From Marinilabiliales bacterium (GTDB taxonomy: Bacteria > Bacteroidota > Bacteroidia > Bacteroidales > UBA12077): a stretch of 7,427 nt of DNA. Below are positions 1-6,477 of the stretch, piece after piece. The stretch lies in contig PKTC01000476.1 of NCBI GenBank assembly GCA_002869305.1, forward strand, positions 1-7,427. The letters run 5' to 3'. The notes beneath the pieces are model-generated. The model did not search any database and was not told where the DNA came from. It worked only from the letters and a program-made list of their open reading frames with translations. Each line of letters opens with the position of its first letter. Position 1 is the stretch's first letter. The position numbers and the translations under genes are program-made.

Positions 1-578
1 CCTCAGCAATCGATGTAGACCCTAAATATATGGTTAGTGATGAGGATTTTGTGAAATTAATTGCAATATTGAGATTAGCTGTTCCTTATACGGGTATGAT
101 ATTAACTGCGAGGGAATCCGAGAAAGTTCGTCGCGATGTTATGGCATTTGGAGTATCACAAATTGATGGCGGCACAAAATTAGAGCTGGGTTCCTATCAT
201 GAAAGTCAAAACGAAGAGCAGAATCTTAACAGGGAGCAATTTGCAATTAGCGATAATAGATCTCTTGCAGAAATTATCGAAGAACTAATCGAAAATGAGT
301 ACTTGCCTTCTTTTTGCACAGCTTGTTATCGTTTAGGTAGAACTGGTGAGCACTTTATGGAATTTTCTGTACCAGGTTTTATAAAACGATTCTGTACGCC
401 TAATGCTATTTTAACCTTAGCTGAGTATATTGTAGATTATGCTACACCAGAAGTGGGAGAAAAAGCATGGAAAATTATTGATAAAGAAATAAAAGGCTTA
501 GACAATGAGAAAGTAATTTCTCAGCTTAAAGAAAAAATAGAAAAAATCAAAAATGGTGAAAGAGATTTGTATTTCTAA
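1..578 (+). CDS. hydG: [FeFe] hydrogenase H-cluster maturase HydG, C-terminal part (5' end outside window)
   Basis: The reading frame is open from the left edge (first full codon at 3, SAIDVDPKYM...), so the ATG at 30 is internal and the true start lies upstream. HydG is a cytosolic radical-SAM tyrosine lyase. It splits tyrosine to p-cresol, CO and cyanide and builds the Fe(CO)2(CN) unit used for the hydrogenase H-cluster together with HydE and HydF. The fragment contains the diagnostic C-terminal auxiliary-cluster motif CX2CX22C, with Cys codons at 315-317, 324-326 and 393-395, embedded in CTACYRLGRTGEHFM and followed by GFIKRFCTPNA. The preceding LVSDEDFVKLIAILRLAVPYTG-like stretch (Met replaces Leu here) and the TARES segment are also typical of HydG. 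About 192 codons of a protein usually near 470 residues are visible, and the radical-SAM CX3CX2C motif is off the window. The tail is Lys/Glu-rich. The two TM1266-family genes immediately downstream fit a maturation operon. Confidence 0.95.
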   Translation, partial: SAIDVDPKYMVSDEDFVKLIAILRLAVPYTGMILTARESEKVRRDVMAFGVSQIDGGTKLELGSYHESQNEEQNLNREQFAISDNRSLAEIIEELIENEYLPSFCTACYRLGRTGEHFMEFSVPGFIKRFCTPNAILTLAEYIVDYATPEVGEKAWKIIDKEIKGLDNEKVISQLKEKIEKIKNGERDLYF

Positions 579-660
579 AAATTGATATTTGATTTTAGTC
601 ATTCGTGAATAGTTTTTTTATCTTTATTAACTAGAATGTTAATTACAATTTAATATATAC

Positions 661-924
661 ATGAAAGAAAAAAGGATTATTGGAATAAACGTTCTTGACC
701 GCATAAAAGAGGCTGGAAGAACCCAGAAAATTTTAAGTAAGTATGCTAAATCAATCAAAACTCGTTTAGGTTTTCACGAATTAAGTGAAGATGTTTGCAG
801 CAGGAACGGTTTTATTATTTTAGAATTAACTGGAGAAATTTCTACATGGGATGAGCTTCAAAATGAGCTTAATGAAATAGGAGGGATAAATATTCAGAAA
901 ATGTCCTTTGACTTAAGTAAATAA
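661..924 (+). CDS. TM1266-type iron-only hydrogenase system regulator, copy 1
   Basis: This 87-residue protein matches the small family annotated as putative iron-only hydrogenase system regulators (TM1266 type). Members have a ferredoxin-like/ACT-like fold related to the NikR C-terminal domain and are typically encoded beside hydE, hydF and hydG. Visible hallmarks are RIIGINVLDR at the N-terminus, a first helix (KEAGRTQKILSKY), the conserved SIKTRLGFHE segment (residues 31-40), a central strand (FIILELTGE) and the closing IQKMSF strand. There is no DNA-binding helix-turn-helix, so any regulatory action would be by ligand sensing or protein contact; the mechanism is not established. One Cys (C46) lies in the loop after the conserved HE. 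The gene starts 82 bp after hydG and ends 36 bp before its paralog, so co-transcription is likely. The family assignment is firm and the role is inferred. Confidence 0.88.
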   Translation: MKEKRIIGINVLDRIKEAGRTQKILSKYAKSIKTRLGFHELSEDVCSRNGFIILELTGEISTWDELQNELNEIGGINIQKMSFDLSK

Positions 925-960
925 ATTTTGTAACTTGTTTAACGAAACTCAATATTATTA

Positions 961-1221
961 ATGAGTAAAGAAATCAGAATTTTAGGTGTATTAATAACTG
1001 ATAGACAGAAAGAAGCAGGTAAAGTACAACAGGTACTTACTAAATATGGATGTTCAATAAAAACACGTTTGGGCTTACATGAAGTAACAGAAGATCATTC
1101 TAGTACAAGCGGTTTGTTATTACTTGAACTGACTGGAGATGTTTCGGAAATGAACAGGCTCGAAGAAGAATTGATTGCTATTGATGGCACTCAAACACAA
1201 AAAATGATTTTTGTGGATTAA
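961..1221 (+). CDS. TM1266-type iron-only hydrogenase system regulator, copy 2
   Basis: This 86-residue protein is a paralog of the preceding gene. By eye about 41 of 80 aligned residues are identical, with no internal gap. It shares the IRILGVLITDR opening, the KEAG helix, SIKTRLGLHE (residues 32-41), the LLLLELTGD strand and the TQKMIF ending. Its single Cys (C31) sits directly before the SIKTRLG motif, whereas copy 1 has a Lys there, so the two copies differ at a position close to the most conserved segment. Like copy 1 it lacks a recognisable DNA-binding domain. It is the last gene before a strong intrinsic terminator, so it closes the hydG-containing transcription unit. Two copies suggest a heteromeric or specialised pair, but that is inference. 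Confidence 0.88.
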   Translation: MSKEIRILGVLITDRQKEAGKVQQVLTKYGCSIKTRLGLHEVTEDHSSTSGLLLLELTGDVSEMNRLEEELIAIDGTQTQKMIFVD

Positions 1222-1236
1222 ATTTTAGGGGTATTG

Positions 1237-1273
1237 AAGAAGAGCGCAAGTATTTATTATTTGCGCTTTTTTT
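1237..1273 (+). terminator. Intrinsic terminator after the hydrogenase-maturation genes
   Basis: A GC-containing stem AGCGCAA (1243-1249) pairs with TTGCGCT (1261-1267). It extends outward and inward through A-T and G-T pairs (1237-1250 with 1260-1273), around a loop of about 9 nt (1251-1259). A run of seven T (1267-1273) follows or overlaps the right arm. It lies 15 bp past the stop of the second TM1266-type gene and 74 bp before the aldehyde dehydrogenase start, so it separates the two transcription units. Confidence 0.85.
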
Positions 1274-1292
1274 ATTTAAACTGACTTAAATT

Positions 1293-1320
1293 TTGACTAT
1301 ATTGTTTAAAAAAGTATTTA
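1293..1320 (+). promoter_or_regulatory. Candidate promoter for the aldehyde dehydrogenase
   Basis: TTGACT (1293-1298) and TATTTA (1315-1320) are separated by 16 bp, and the first lies within TTTTGAC, which also offers a Bacteroidota-like TTTG -33 element. A good match to the Bacteroidota -7 consensus TAnnTTTG is not present. The position, just after a terminator and about 28 bp before the start codon, is what favours a promoter. The region is very AT-rich, so the match may be chance. Confidence 0.35.
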
Positions 1321-1326
1321 AATAAT
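1301..1326. promoter_or_regulatory. Inverted repeat, candidate operator upstream of the aldehyde dehydrogenase
   Basis: ATTGTTTAAA (1301-1310) and TTTAAATAAT (1317-1326) form 10-bp arms with one mismatched pair (1304/1323) around a 6-bp centre. The right arm overlaps the candidate -10 element, where a repressor would be expected to act. The half-site resembles the TTGTTAA-type half-sites reported for Rex redox sensors, but the spacing is wider than the usual Rex operator, so no regulator is assigned. Confidence 0.3.
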
Positions 1327-1347
1327 TCATATCAATATATCTCTCTT

Positions 1348-2787
1348 ATGAAAAAAGTCCTTGATATAGATGTTATAATGCAAAATGCTTATGTAGCTTC
1401 CGAAGAATTTAAAATGTTGGATCAAATACAAGTTGATAAAGTTGTAAAAGCCGTCTATAAGGCTTCATTTGCAAAACGAATTGAACTTGCAAAATTAGCA
1501 CACGAAGAAACAAAACTCGGAAATTGGAAGGATAAGACATTTAAGAATGTTATTGCAACGCATTTTGTATACGAGGATATAAAGAATTTAAAAACAGTAG
1601 GAGTTATCTCGGAAGATGATGAAAAGGGAATTTCAGAAATTGCCACTCCACTTGGTCCAATCCTGGCAATTACTCCCATTACAAACCCAACATCAACCGC
1701 GTTATTTAAGATCTTGATTTCACTAAAAACAAGAAACACAATAGTAATTATTCCGCATGGTGCAGCCCGGAAAAGTACGATTGAGGCTGCTCGGATTTGT
1801 TACGAAGCAGCTTTATCTGAAGTATCACCCTTAAATTGTATACAGTGGATTAAAAGATCAACCAGAGAAGAGGTGTTAGATTTGATGAGCCACAAAAAAA
1901 CAGCACTAATTCTTGCTACGGGTTCTGTTAGTCTGGTAAGGGCAGCAAACAAATCGGGAACTCCAACAATTGGTGTTGGACCGGGAAATGTTCCAGTGTT
2001 TTTTGGAAAAACTGCTGATATAAAATTAGGTGTAGAACAGATTGTTAAGTCAAAAACCTTCGATAACGGAACAGTCTGTGCTAGTGAACAAGCATTGGTT
2101 TTGCAAGAATATAATGCATCAGAAGTTATGGATGAATTTAAAATGCATAATTCATATTTTCTCAATAAAGAAGAAATTAAAAAGCTTGAAGATTTTGCTT
2201 TCAATAAGGAGTTGAAAGTTATGAATGTTCAAGTGATTGGACAACCTGCTACTAAGATTGCTAAATTGGCAGGCTTTAATGTTCCTGAAGATACTTCTTT
2301 ATTAATTGCTAAACTGGATGAAGTTGGGATTAAGTCGCCACTTTCACTTGAGATATTGGCTCCTATACTTGCTCTTTATATCGTAAAAGATTTCAAAGAA
2401 GCAATTGAAAAATGCAAAGAAATAAACAAACATGGTGGTTTAGGGCACACGGTTAGTATATTTTCCAACAATAATGAAAAAATTAAGTATTTTGCATCTG
2501 TAATGAATGCTGGCAGAGTACTTGTAAATACACCTTCATCTCAAGGCGCTTTAGGTGGATTATACAATAATTTACAACCATCACTCACCTTAGCTTGTGG
2601 AACAGGAGGAAAAAATATTACAACAGATAATATTTCAGCACGACATTTATTAAACATTCAACGAATAGCATGGCGCAGGGAAACAAAATGTTTTGAACAT
2701 TTTGATAATGGAATGCTTTTAAACGAAAAAATAAATTTAAAACAGCTCGAAGAGGAATGTTTGAAGAACTCTAATACATTGAATTAG
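1348..2787 (+). CDS. CoA-acylating aldehyde dehydrogenase (AdhE N-terminal-like, single domain)
   Basis: This is a 479-residue aldehyde dehydrogenase superfamily enzyme that most resembles the N-terminal half of bifunctional AdhE. It is predicted to interconvert acetyl-CoA and acetaldehyde with NADH in the cytosol. Visible features are the PLGPILAITPITNPTSTA segment (about 101-118), the cofactor-binding GVGPGNVPVF (209-218), and the catalytic motif KSKTFDNGTVCASEQ (234-248) with nucleophile Cys244. Further on come HTVSIFS and the AdhE-like GALGGLYNNLQPSLTLACGTGG, then ISARHLLN. The protein ends about 40 residues after the point where AdhE continues into its iron-dependent alcohol dehydrogenase domain, and no such domain or gene follows in the window. 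The start is the first ATG after the terminator, and AdhE-like sequence begins close to it. An intrinsic terminator separates it from the hydrogenase genes, while a lipoprotein gene follows 16 bp downstream. A propionaldehyde or other acyl-aldehyde substrate (EutE/PduP-like role) is an alternative. Confidence 0.87.
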   Translation: MKKVLDIDVIMQNAYVASEEFKMLDQIQVDKVVKAVYKASFAKRIELAKLAHEETKLGNWKDKTFKNVIATHFVYEDIKNLKTVGVISEDDEKGISEIATPLGPILAITPITNPTSTALFKILISLKTRNTIVIIPHGAARKSTIEAARICYEAALSEVSPLNCIQWIKRSTREEVLDLMSHKKTALILATGSVSLVRAANKSGTPTIGVGPGNVPVFFGKTADIKLGVEQIVKSKTFDNGTVCASEQALVLQEYNASEVMDEFKMHNSYFLNKEEIKKLEDFAFNKELKVMNVQVIGQPATKIAKLAGFNVPEDTSLLIAKLDEVGIKSPLSLEILAPILALYIVKDFKEAIEKCKEINKHGGLGHTVSIFSNNNEKIKYFASVMNAGRVLVNTPSSQGALGGLYNNLQPSLTLACGTGGKNITTDNISARHLLNIQRIAWRRETKCFEHFDNGMLLNEKINLKQLEEECLKNSNTLN

Positions 2788-2803
2788 TTATAATTTTAAA
2801 ATA

Positions 2804-3292
2804 ATGAAAAAAATAGTTTTTATCTTATTAGTTTTTATTCAGTTGCTTTATTCGTGTAATAATTTATCGGATAAGATATCTAATGAAAACAAGGCAATTG
2901 CAAAGTTGGATTGGTTATTAGGTACCTGGGAAAATATTCAAGATGAAAGTGAATTCTATGAAATATGGAGAAAAGAAAATGATAGCGTATTTTATGGAGA
3001 GAGTTTCTTGCTGGTTAGTAAGGATACTGTTTTTTTTGAAACTATATTGCTAGAACAGATTAGAGAAGATCTATTTCTAACACCTACAAACAAGGGCCAG
3101 AATGATGGAAATCCTGTAACTTTCAAATTGATTTCTAATGAAAATAATGTATTTGTCTTTGAAAATAAAGAACACGATTTCCCCCAAAGAATAATTTATA
3201 CGAACCCAACTTTAGATTCTCTTTTTGCCTATATAGAGGGTAATGAGAATGGGAAATATCGTAAAACTGATTTTCGATTTAAAAGAAACTAG
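2804..3292 (+). CDS. DUF6265-family lipoprotein
   Basis: This 162-residue protein has a short lipoprotein signal peptide: MKK, a hydrophobic stretch, then the lipobox LYSC with the lipidated Cys at residue 18. It is therefore probably anchored in a membrane facing the periplasm. The mature part begins with a variable Asn/Ser/Lys stretch. A compact domain follows with LDWLLGTWEN (about 35-44), YEIWRKEND (52-60), YGESFLL (64-70), VTFKLIS (105-111) and the signature HDFPQRIIY (124-132). These are the hallmarks I associate with the DUF6265 family, a lipocalin-like beta-barrel group of unknown function common in Bacteroidota. The start is 16 bp after the aldehyde dehydrogenase stop, so it is probably co-transcribed, but a functional link is not evident. 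No terminator was seen in the 101 bp that follow. Lipoprotein status is well supported, the family name moderately so, and the function is unknown. Confidence 0.82.
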   Translation: MKKIVFILLVFIQLLYSCNNLSDKISNENKAIAKLDWLLGTWENIQDESEFYEIWRKENDSVFYGESFLLVSKDTVFFETILLEQIREDLFLTPTNKGQNDGNPVTFKLISNENNVFVFENKEHDFPQRIIYTNPTLDSLFAYIEGNENGKYRKTDFRFKRN

Positions 3293-3393
3293 TTTGTTAA
3301 ACTTTTATCTATATCTTAACATTATGCACTGAAGCACGCATCAAAAGGATTTAATATTCGTCTTTTTCATATTAATAATATATATCGTTTCAT

Positions 3394-5799
3394 ATGTTTA
3401 AAAATTACCTCATCGTAACATTTCGCAATATCATCCGACAAAAAGCATATTCATTTATCAATATATTTGGTCTCGCAGTCGGAATCACAAGTTTCTTAAT
3501 TATACTCTTGTATGTTCAAAACGAACTGAGTTACAATCGCCATATCGAAAATGCAAGTAATAAATATCGAATGGTTGAAATTCAGTATCCACCAGGAGTT
3601 GGAGAGCAACATGTAGCTGTTACAATGGGCCCATTGGCAGCAGCTCTTAAGGCTGATTTTCCGGAAGTTGTGCAGAGCATGAGAATAACAGGAGGAGGAA
3701 CATTATTTGTTACATATCAGGATAAAAGTTTTAATGAGGAAAATACAAGTTTTGCCGATACCAATGTATTCAATATGTTAAGTATTGACCTTTTGCGCGG
3801 AAATGTTAATAATGCGTTAAAAGAAAGCAATTCAGTGGTTATATCTGAAAAAGTAGCTCAGAAATATTTTGGAACGATCAATGATGCCATAGGAAAGGTT
3901 ATTGATATTGCCAATGAACCATTTATTGTAAAAGGAGTTATGGAAAACATGACTCAAAATTCACATATCTTTTTTGAAATAGTAATGCCTTTTACAATTA
4001 TTGAAAGTCGTTATGAGTGGATGAGGACCTGGGGAAGTAATTCACTGGATACATATATTGAACTGGAAAATGGCACCAGCCCAAAGGAATTCGAAAGTAA
4101 ACTTCCTGAATTTATTAAGAAATATACTAAAGATGATTGGAAATCTGGTTTGGAAATGTATATACAACCAATATTGGACATTCATTTGAAATCTAAGCAT
4201 ATAAAGTTTCAAACGTATAATTATAAGCAGGGAGATATTAGTCAGGTTTATATATTTTCTGCTGTAGCCTTGTTAATCTTAATTGTTGCATGTATTAATT
4301 ACATTAATTTATCAACGGCAAGAGCGGTAAAAAGATCTCGTGAAGTTGGTATACGAAAAACAGCAGGAGCGTTGCGCGAGAAATTAATTTTTCAATTTAT
4401 TGGTGAGTCCATAATTCTTGTTTTATTGGCAAGCATGATTGCCATAATTTTTCTTGAATTGTTTTTGCCTTATATCAATCAACTTCTCGACATAAGCTTT
4501 GTAATTAGTTTAAATAATTGGATATTTAGTTTAGGTTTAGTAGCCCTTATTTTTATTCTGGGATTAATTTCTGGAAGTTACCCGGCATTTTATCTGTCTG
4601 GATTTAATCCGGTTAAAGTATTAAAAGGGAGCTCTCTTAATGCGAATAAGGGTGGATCAGGAAGCTTAAGAAAGGTCTTGGTTGTTGCACAATTTGCTAT
4701 TTCTATTATAATCATAGTGTCTACATTAGTTTCTATTGCACAAGTTAATTATTTCCACAAAAAGGATAAAGGTTATAATGATGAAGCAGTTTTTTCAATA
4801 GCATTTCATGAAAACGATGATGAGCAGCGTTTTCGTGACATGCAACTATTTAAAAGTGAGCTTCAGGATAACCCAAATATTCTTGATGTGTCACTTGCAT
4901 CAGGCTCAACTGGTGTTGCTGGTTCACAAAGTCAAATTCATGTAGCTGATTCCTCTGAAACAGCACTAATGGTTCGTTTTGGTTTTGTTGATGATACCTA
5001 TTTTGAAATGATGGAGATTCCAATAATAAAAGGACGATATTTTAGTGATGAATACGCAACAGATAAGTTACATGCAGTCATTTTAAATGAAATAGCAGTA
5101 AAAAAACTTGGCTGGGACGATCCTATTGGTAAGGAATTTAAACCGATATATGGTGACAGTTCTGGGATTAATGTTAAAGTTGTTGGTGTTGTCAAAGATT
5201 ATAATTACTATTCGCTATTAAATCCAATTGAACCAGCAGCATACTTTTATGTACCTGATCGATTTTATCGATTAATGATTAAAGTTAATCATAATGAATT
5301 AGAATCCACATTGTTAGTGCTTGAAAATAAATGGAATGAATTGTTTCCAAAATCTCCCTTCGATGGATATTTTATGGATGAACTTTTCAAATATCGATAT
5401 AAGAATCAAATTAATTCTATGAAGATTTTCAGCATTTTTGCTGTTATATGTATATTAATTTCGTGCCTTGGCTTATATGGATTGGTTGCATATATTGTAA
5501 CACAAAGGACCAGGGAAATAGCTATTCGAAAAGCAATCGGAAGTTCTTCAATCAATATAGTTAAGCTAATTAATTATGATTTTATTAAACTCATAATTAT
5601 TTCTAGCATAATAGCCTTACCACTATCATATTATTATATGTCGAGTTGGTTAAAAAATTTTATTTATCGAATAGAATTAAGCTGGTATTATTTTGCAATT
5701 GCAATTGCTGGTGCATTATTTATTGCAATTATCACCAATATTTTCCATACGATTAGAGCAGCCATGAAGAATCCAGCTGATTCTTTAAGGTATGAGTAA
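3394..5799 (+). CDS. ABC transporter permease, MacB/FtsX type with two FtsX modules
   Basis: This 801-residue inner-membrane protein has the duplicated layout typical of Bacteroidota. The order is TM about 22-42, MacB-like periplasmic domain about 43-283, three TMs (about 284-306, 333-356, 376-397), TM about 427-449, second periplasmic domain about 450-675, and three final TMs (about 676-703, 730-749, 764-784). The start MFKNYLIVTFRNIIRQKAYSFINIFGLAVG is the classic beginning of this family (residues 1-30). Both cytosolic coupling segments are present: RSREVGIRKTAGA (314-326) and RTREIAIRKAIGS (705-717). These contact the ATPase and transmit force to the periplasmic domains rather than forming a classical transport channel. 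Such proteins export peptides, lipids or lipoproteins, or act in signalling with a partner ATPase. Neither an ATPase nor an HlyD-like adaptor gene lies in the window, so the substrate cannot be predicted. The length is normal for the group and nothing is truncated. Confidence 0.93.
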   Translation: MFKNYLIVTFRNIIRQKAYSFINIFGLAVGITSFLIILLYVQNELSYNRHIENASNKYRMVEIQYPPGVGEQHVAVTMGPLAAALKADFPEVVQSMRITGGGTLFVTYQDKSFNEENTSFADTNVFNMLSIDLLRGNVNNALKESNSVVISEKVAQKYFGTINDAIGKVIDIANEPFIVKGVMENMTQNSHIFFEIVMPFTIIESRYEWMRTWGSNSLDTYIELENGTSPKEFESKLPEFIKKYTKDDWKSGLEMYIQPILDIHLKSKHIKFQTYNYKQGDISQVYIFSAVALLILIVACINYINLSTARAVKRSREVGIRKTAGALREKLIFQFIGESIILVLLASMIAIIFLELFLPYINQLLDISFVISLNNWIFSLGLVALIFILGLISGSYPAFYLSGFNPVKVLKGSSLNANKGGSGSLRKVLVVAQFAISIIIIVSTLVSIAQVNYFHKKDKGYNDEAVFSIAFHENDDEQRFRDMQLFKSELQDNPNILDVSLASGSTGVAGSQSQIHVADSSETALMVRFGFVDDTYFEMMEIPIIKGRYFSDEYATDKLHAVILNEIAVKKLGWDDPIGKEFKPIYGDSSGINVKVVGVVKDYNYYSLLNPIEPAAYFYVPDRFYRLMIKVNHNELESTLLVLENKWNELFPKSPFDGYFMDELFKYRYKNQINSMKIFSIFAVICILISCLGLYGLVAYIVTQRTREIAIRKAIGSSSINIVKLINYDFIKLIIISSIIALPLSYYYMSSWLKNFIYRIELSWYYFAIAIAGALFIAIITNIFHTIRAAMKNPADSLRYE

Positions 5800-5812
5800 T
5801 TTATACCTTAAA
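5784..5812. other. Perfect 10-bp hairpin overlapping the permease stop codon
   Basis: TTTAAGGTAT (5784-5793) and ATACCTTAAA (5803-5812) are exact reverse complements around a 9-nt loop that contains the TAA stop of the permease gene (5797-5799). No T-run follows on either strand, so it is not a standard intrinsic terminator. It could protect the 3' end of the transcript or attenuate read-through. Confidence 0.5.
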
Positions 5813-6092
5813 ATAGAGTGTAACTAGTTGAAAAGTATTTGGTTAGTAATTATTTTTGACTATCATGTTTTAATATGATGAGAACATTGGTACAAAATAT
5901 TGTAACTATTAAAGAAATATAAAAACTACTCATCTTTAAATTTATCAAAAAAAATGTAATTGTAATTTGTTTATCAGTTAATTATAACTAACTTGTACTT
6001 AGCAAGAGTGAGCATAGTAAAGTTTAGATTAAACTATTGAGATAATCTTTTGTTTATAGTATAGGATAGAAGAATTATATATTGTTTTTTTA
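5813..6092. other. AT-rich intergenic spacer without a gene
   Basis: No open frame of convincing length or coding character is present between the permease hairpin and the siaC-like start. The spacer contains a near-palindrome, AGTTAATTATAACTAACT (5976-5993, eight of nine pairs match), about 100 bp upstream of the next gene. It also has several A- and T-runs. A TTTTG at 6048-6052 could be part of a promoter, but no well-spaced second element is clear. A promoter for the downstream gene probably lies here because the preceding gene is 293 bp away. Confidence 0.5.
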
Positions 6093-6470
6093 ATGAAAGA
6101 TTTATATATACATAACACGAATTCAACTCCTGAAGTTAGGTTTGAAAAATCTGGAAAACTCAGAATTGCAGGTAAATCTTTACCTGAAGATCCTAAGAAA
6201 TTTTTCGATCCATTGTTTAAATGGATAAATGAGCTTGATTCTGAACGAGTTGATATTCAAATAAAATTAGAATATGTAAATACATCCTCATCCAAAAGAA
6301 TTATTGAGCTTCTTAAATCAATTGATAATAATACCAGGGTTAAGAAAGTTGATATGAATTGGTATTATGAGGTTGATGATGCTGATATGTTAGAGTTTGG
6401 AGAAATGATTCAGCATAGTTTAAGAAGAACAAAAGCCAACTACATAGAATACAGTGAAGAAGAGGATTAA
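6093..6470 (+). CDS. SiaC-family regulatory phosphoprotein (DUF1987)
   Basis: This 125-residue cytosolic protein belongs to the DUF1987/SiaC family. In Pseudomonas, SiaC is phosphorylated by the SiaB kinase and dephosphorylated by the SiaA phosphatase, and its unphosphorylated form binds and activates the diguanylate cyclase SiaD. The family pattern is clear. It opens with DLYIHNTNSTPEVRFE, then has GKLRIAGKSLPEDPKKFF (21-38) and a helix (PLFKWINELD), followed by the strand and phospho-acceptor motif LEYVNTSSSKRI (59-70). In that motif Thr64 corresponds to the phosphorylated Thr of SiaC. The later MNWYYEVDDADMLEFGE segment matches the family's W-x-Y region, and the C-terminus is acidic (SEEED). 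No kinase, phosphatase or GGDEF gene is visible next to it. The only close neighbour is convergent, 7 bp from stop to stop, and the upstream gene is unrelated. The family is firm; the Bacteroidota partner and output are unknown. Confidence 0.88.
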   Translation: MKDLYIHNTNSTPEVRFEKSGKLRIAGKSLPEDPKKFFDPLFKWINELDSERVDIQIKLEYVNTSSSKRIIELLKSIDNNTRVKKVDMNWYYEVDDADMLEFGEMIQHSLRRTKANYIEYSEEED

Positions 6471-6477
6471 TTAGTAA

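Noticed and set aside
30..578. HydG fragment as a complete short gene starting at ATG 30
   Set aside because: The frame is open to the left edge and the preceding residues (AIDVDPKY) match HydG, so the gene is cut by the window rather than truncated.
601..619. Possible terminator between hydG and the first TM1266-type gene (ATTCGTGAAT followed by a T-run)
   Set aside because: The stem would be four A/T-rich pairs around a 2-nt loop, which is not a stable hairpin; the T-run alone is expected in this AT-rich DNA.
1455..2204. Two minus-strand open frames (1455-1739 and 1800-2204)
   Set aside because: Both lie fully inside the clear aldehyde dehydrogenase gene in the opposite direction, and their translations show no recognisable domain.
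4998..5195. Minus-strand open frame of 65 codons
   Set aside because: It lies inside the permease gene and has no recognisable features.
6048..6084. Bacteroidota-type promoter (TTTTG at 6048-6052 and TATATATTG at 6076-6084) for the SiaC-like gene
   Set aside because: The second element does not match TAnnTTTG, the spacing is too long, and it would leave almost no leader before the start codon.
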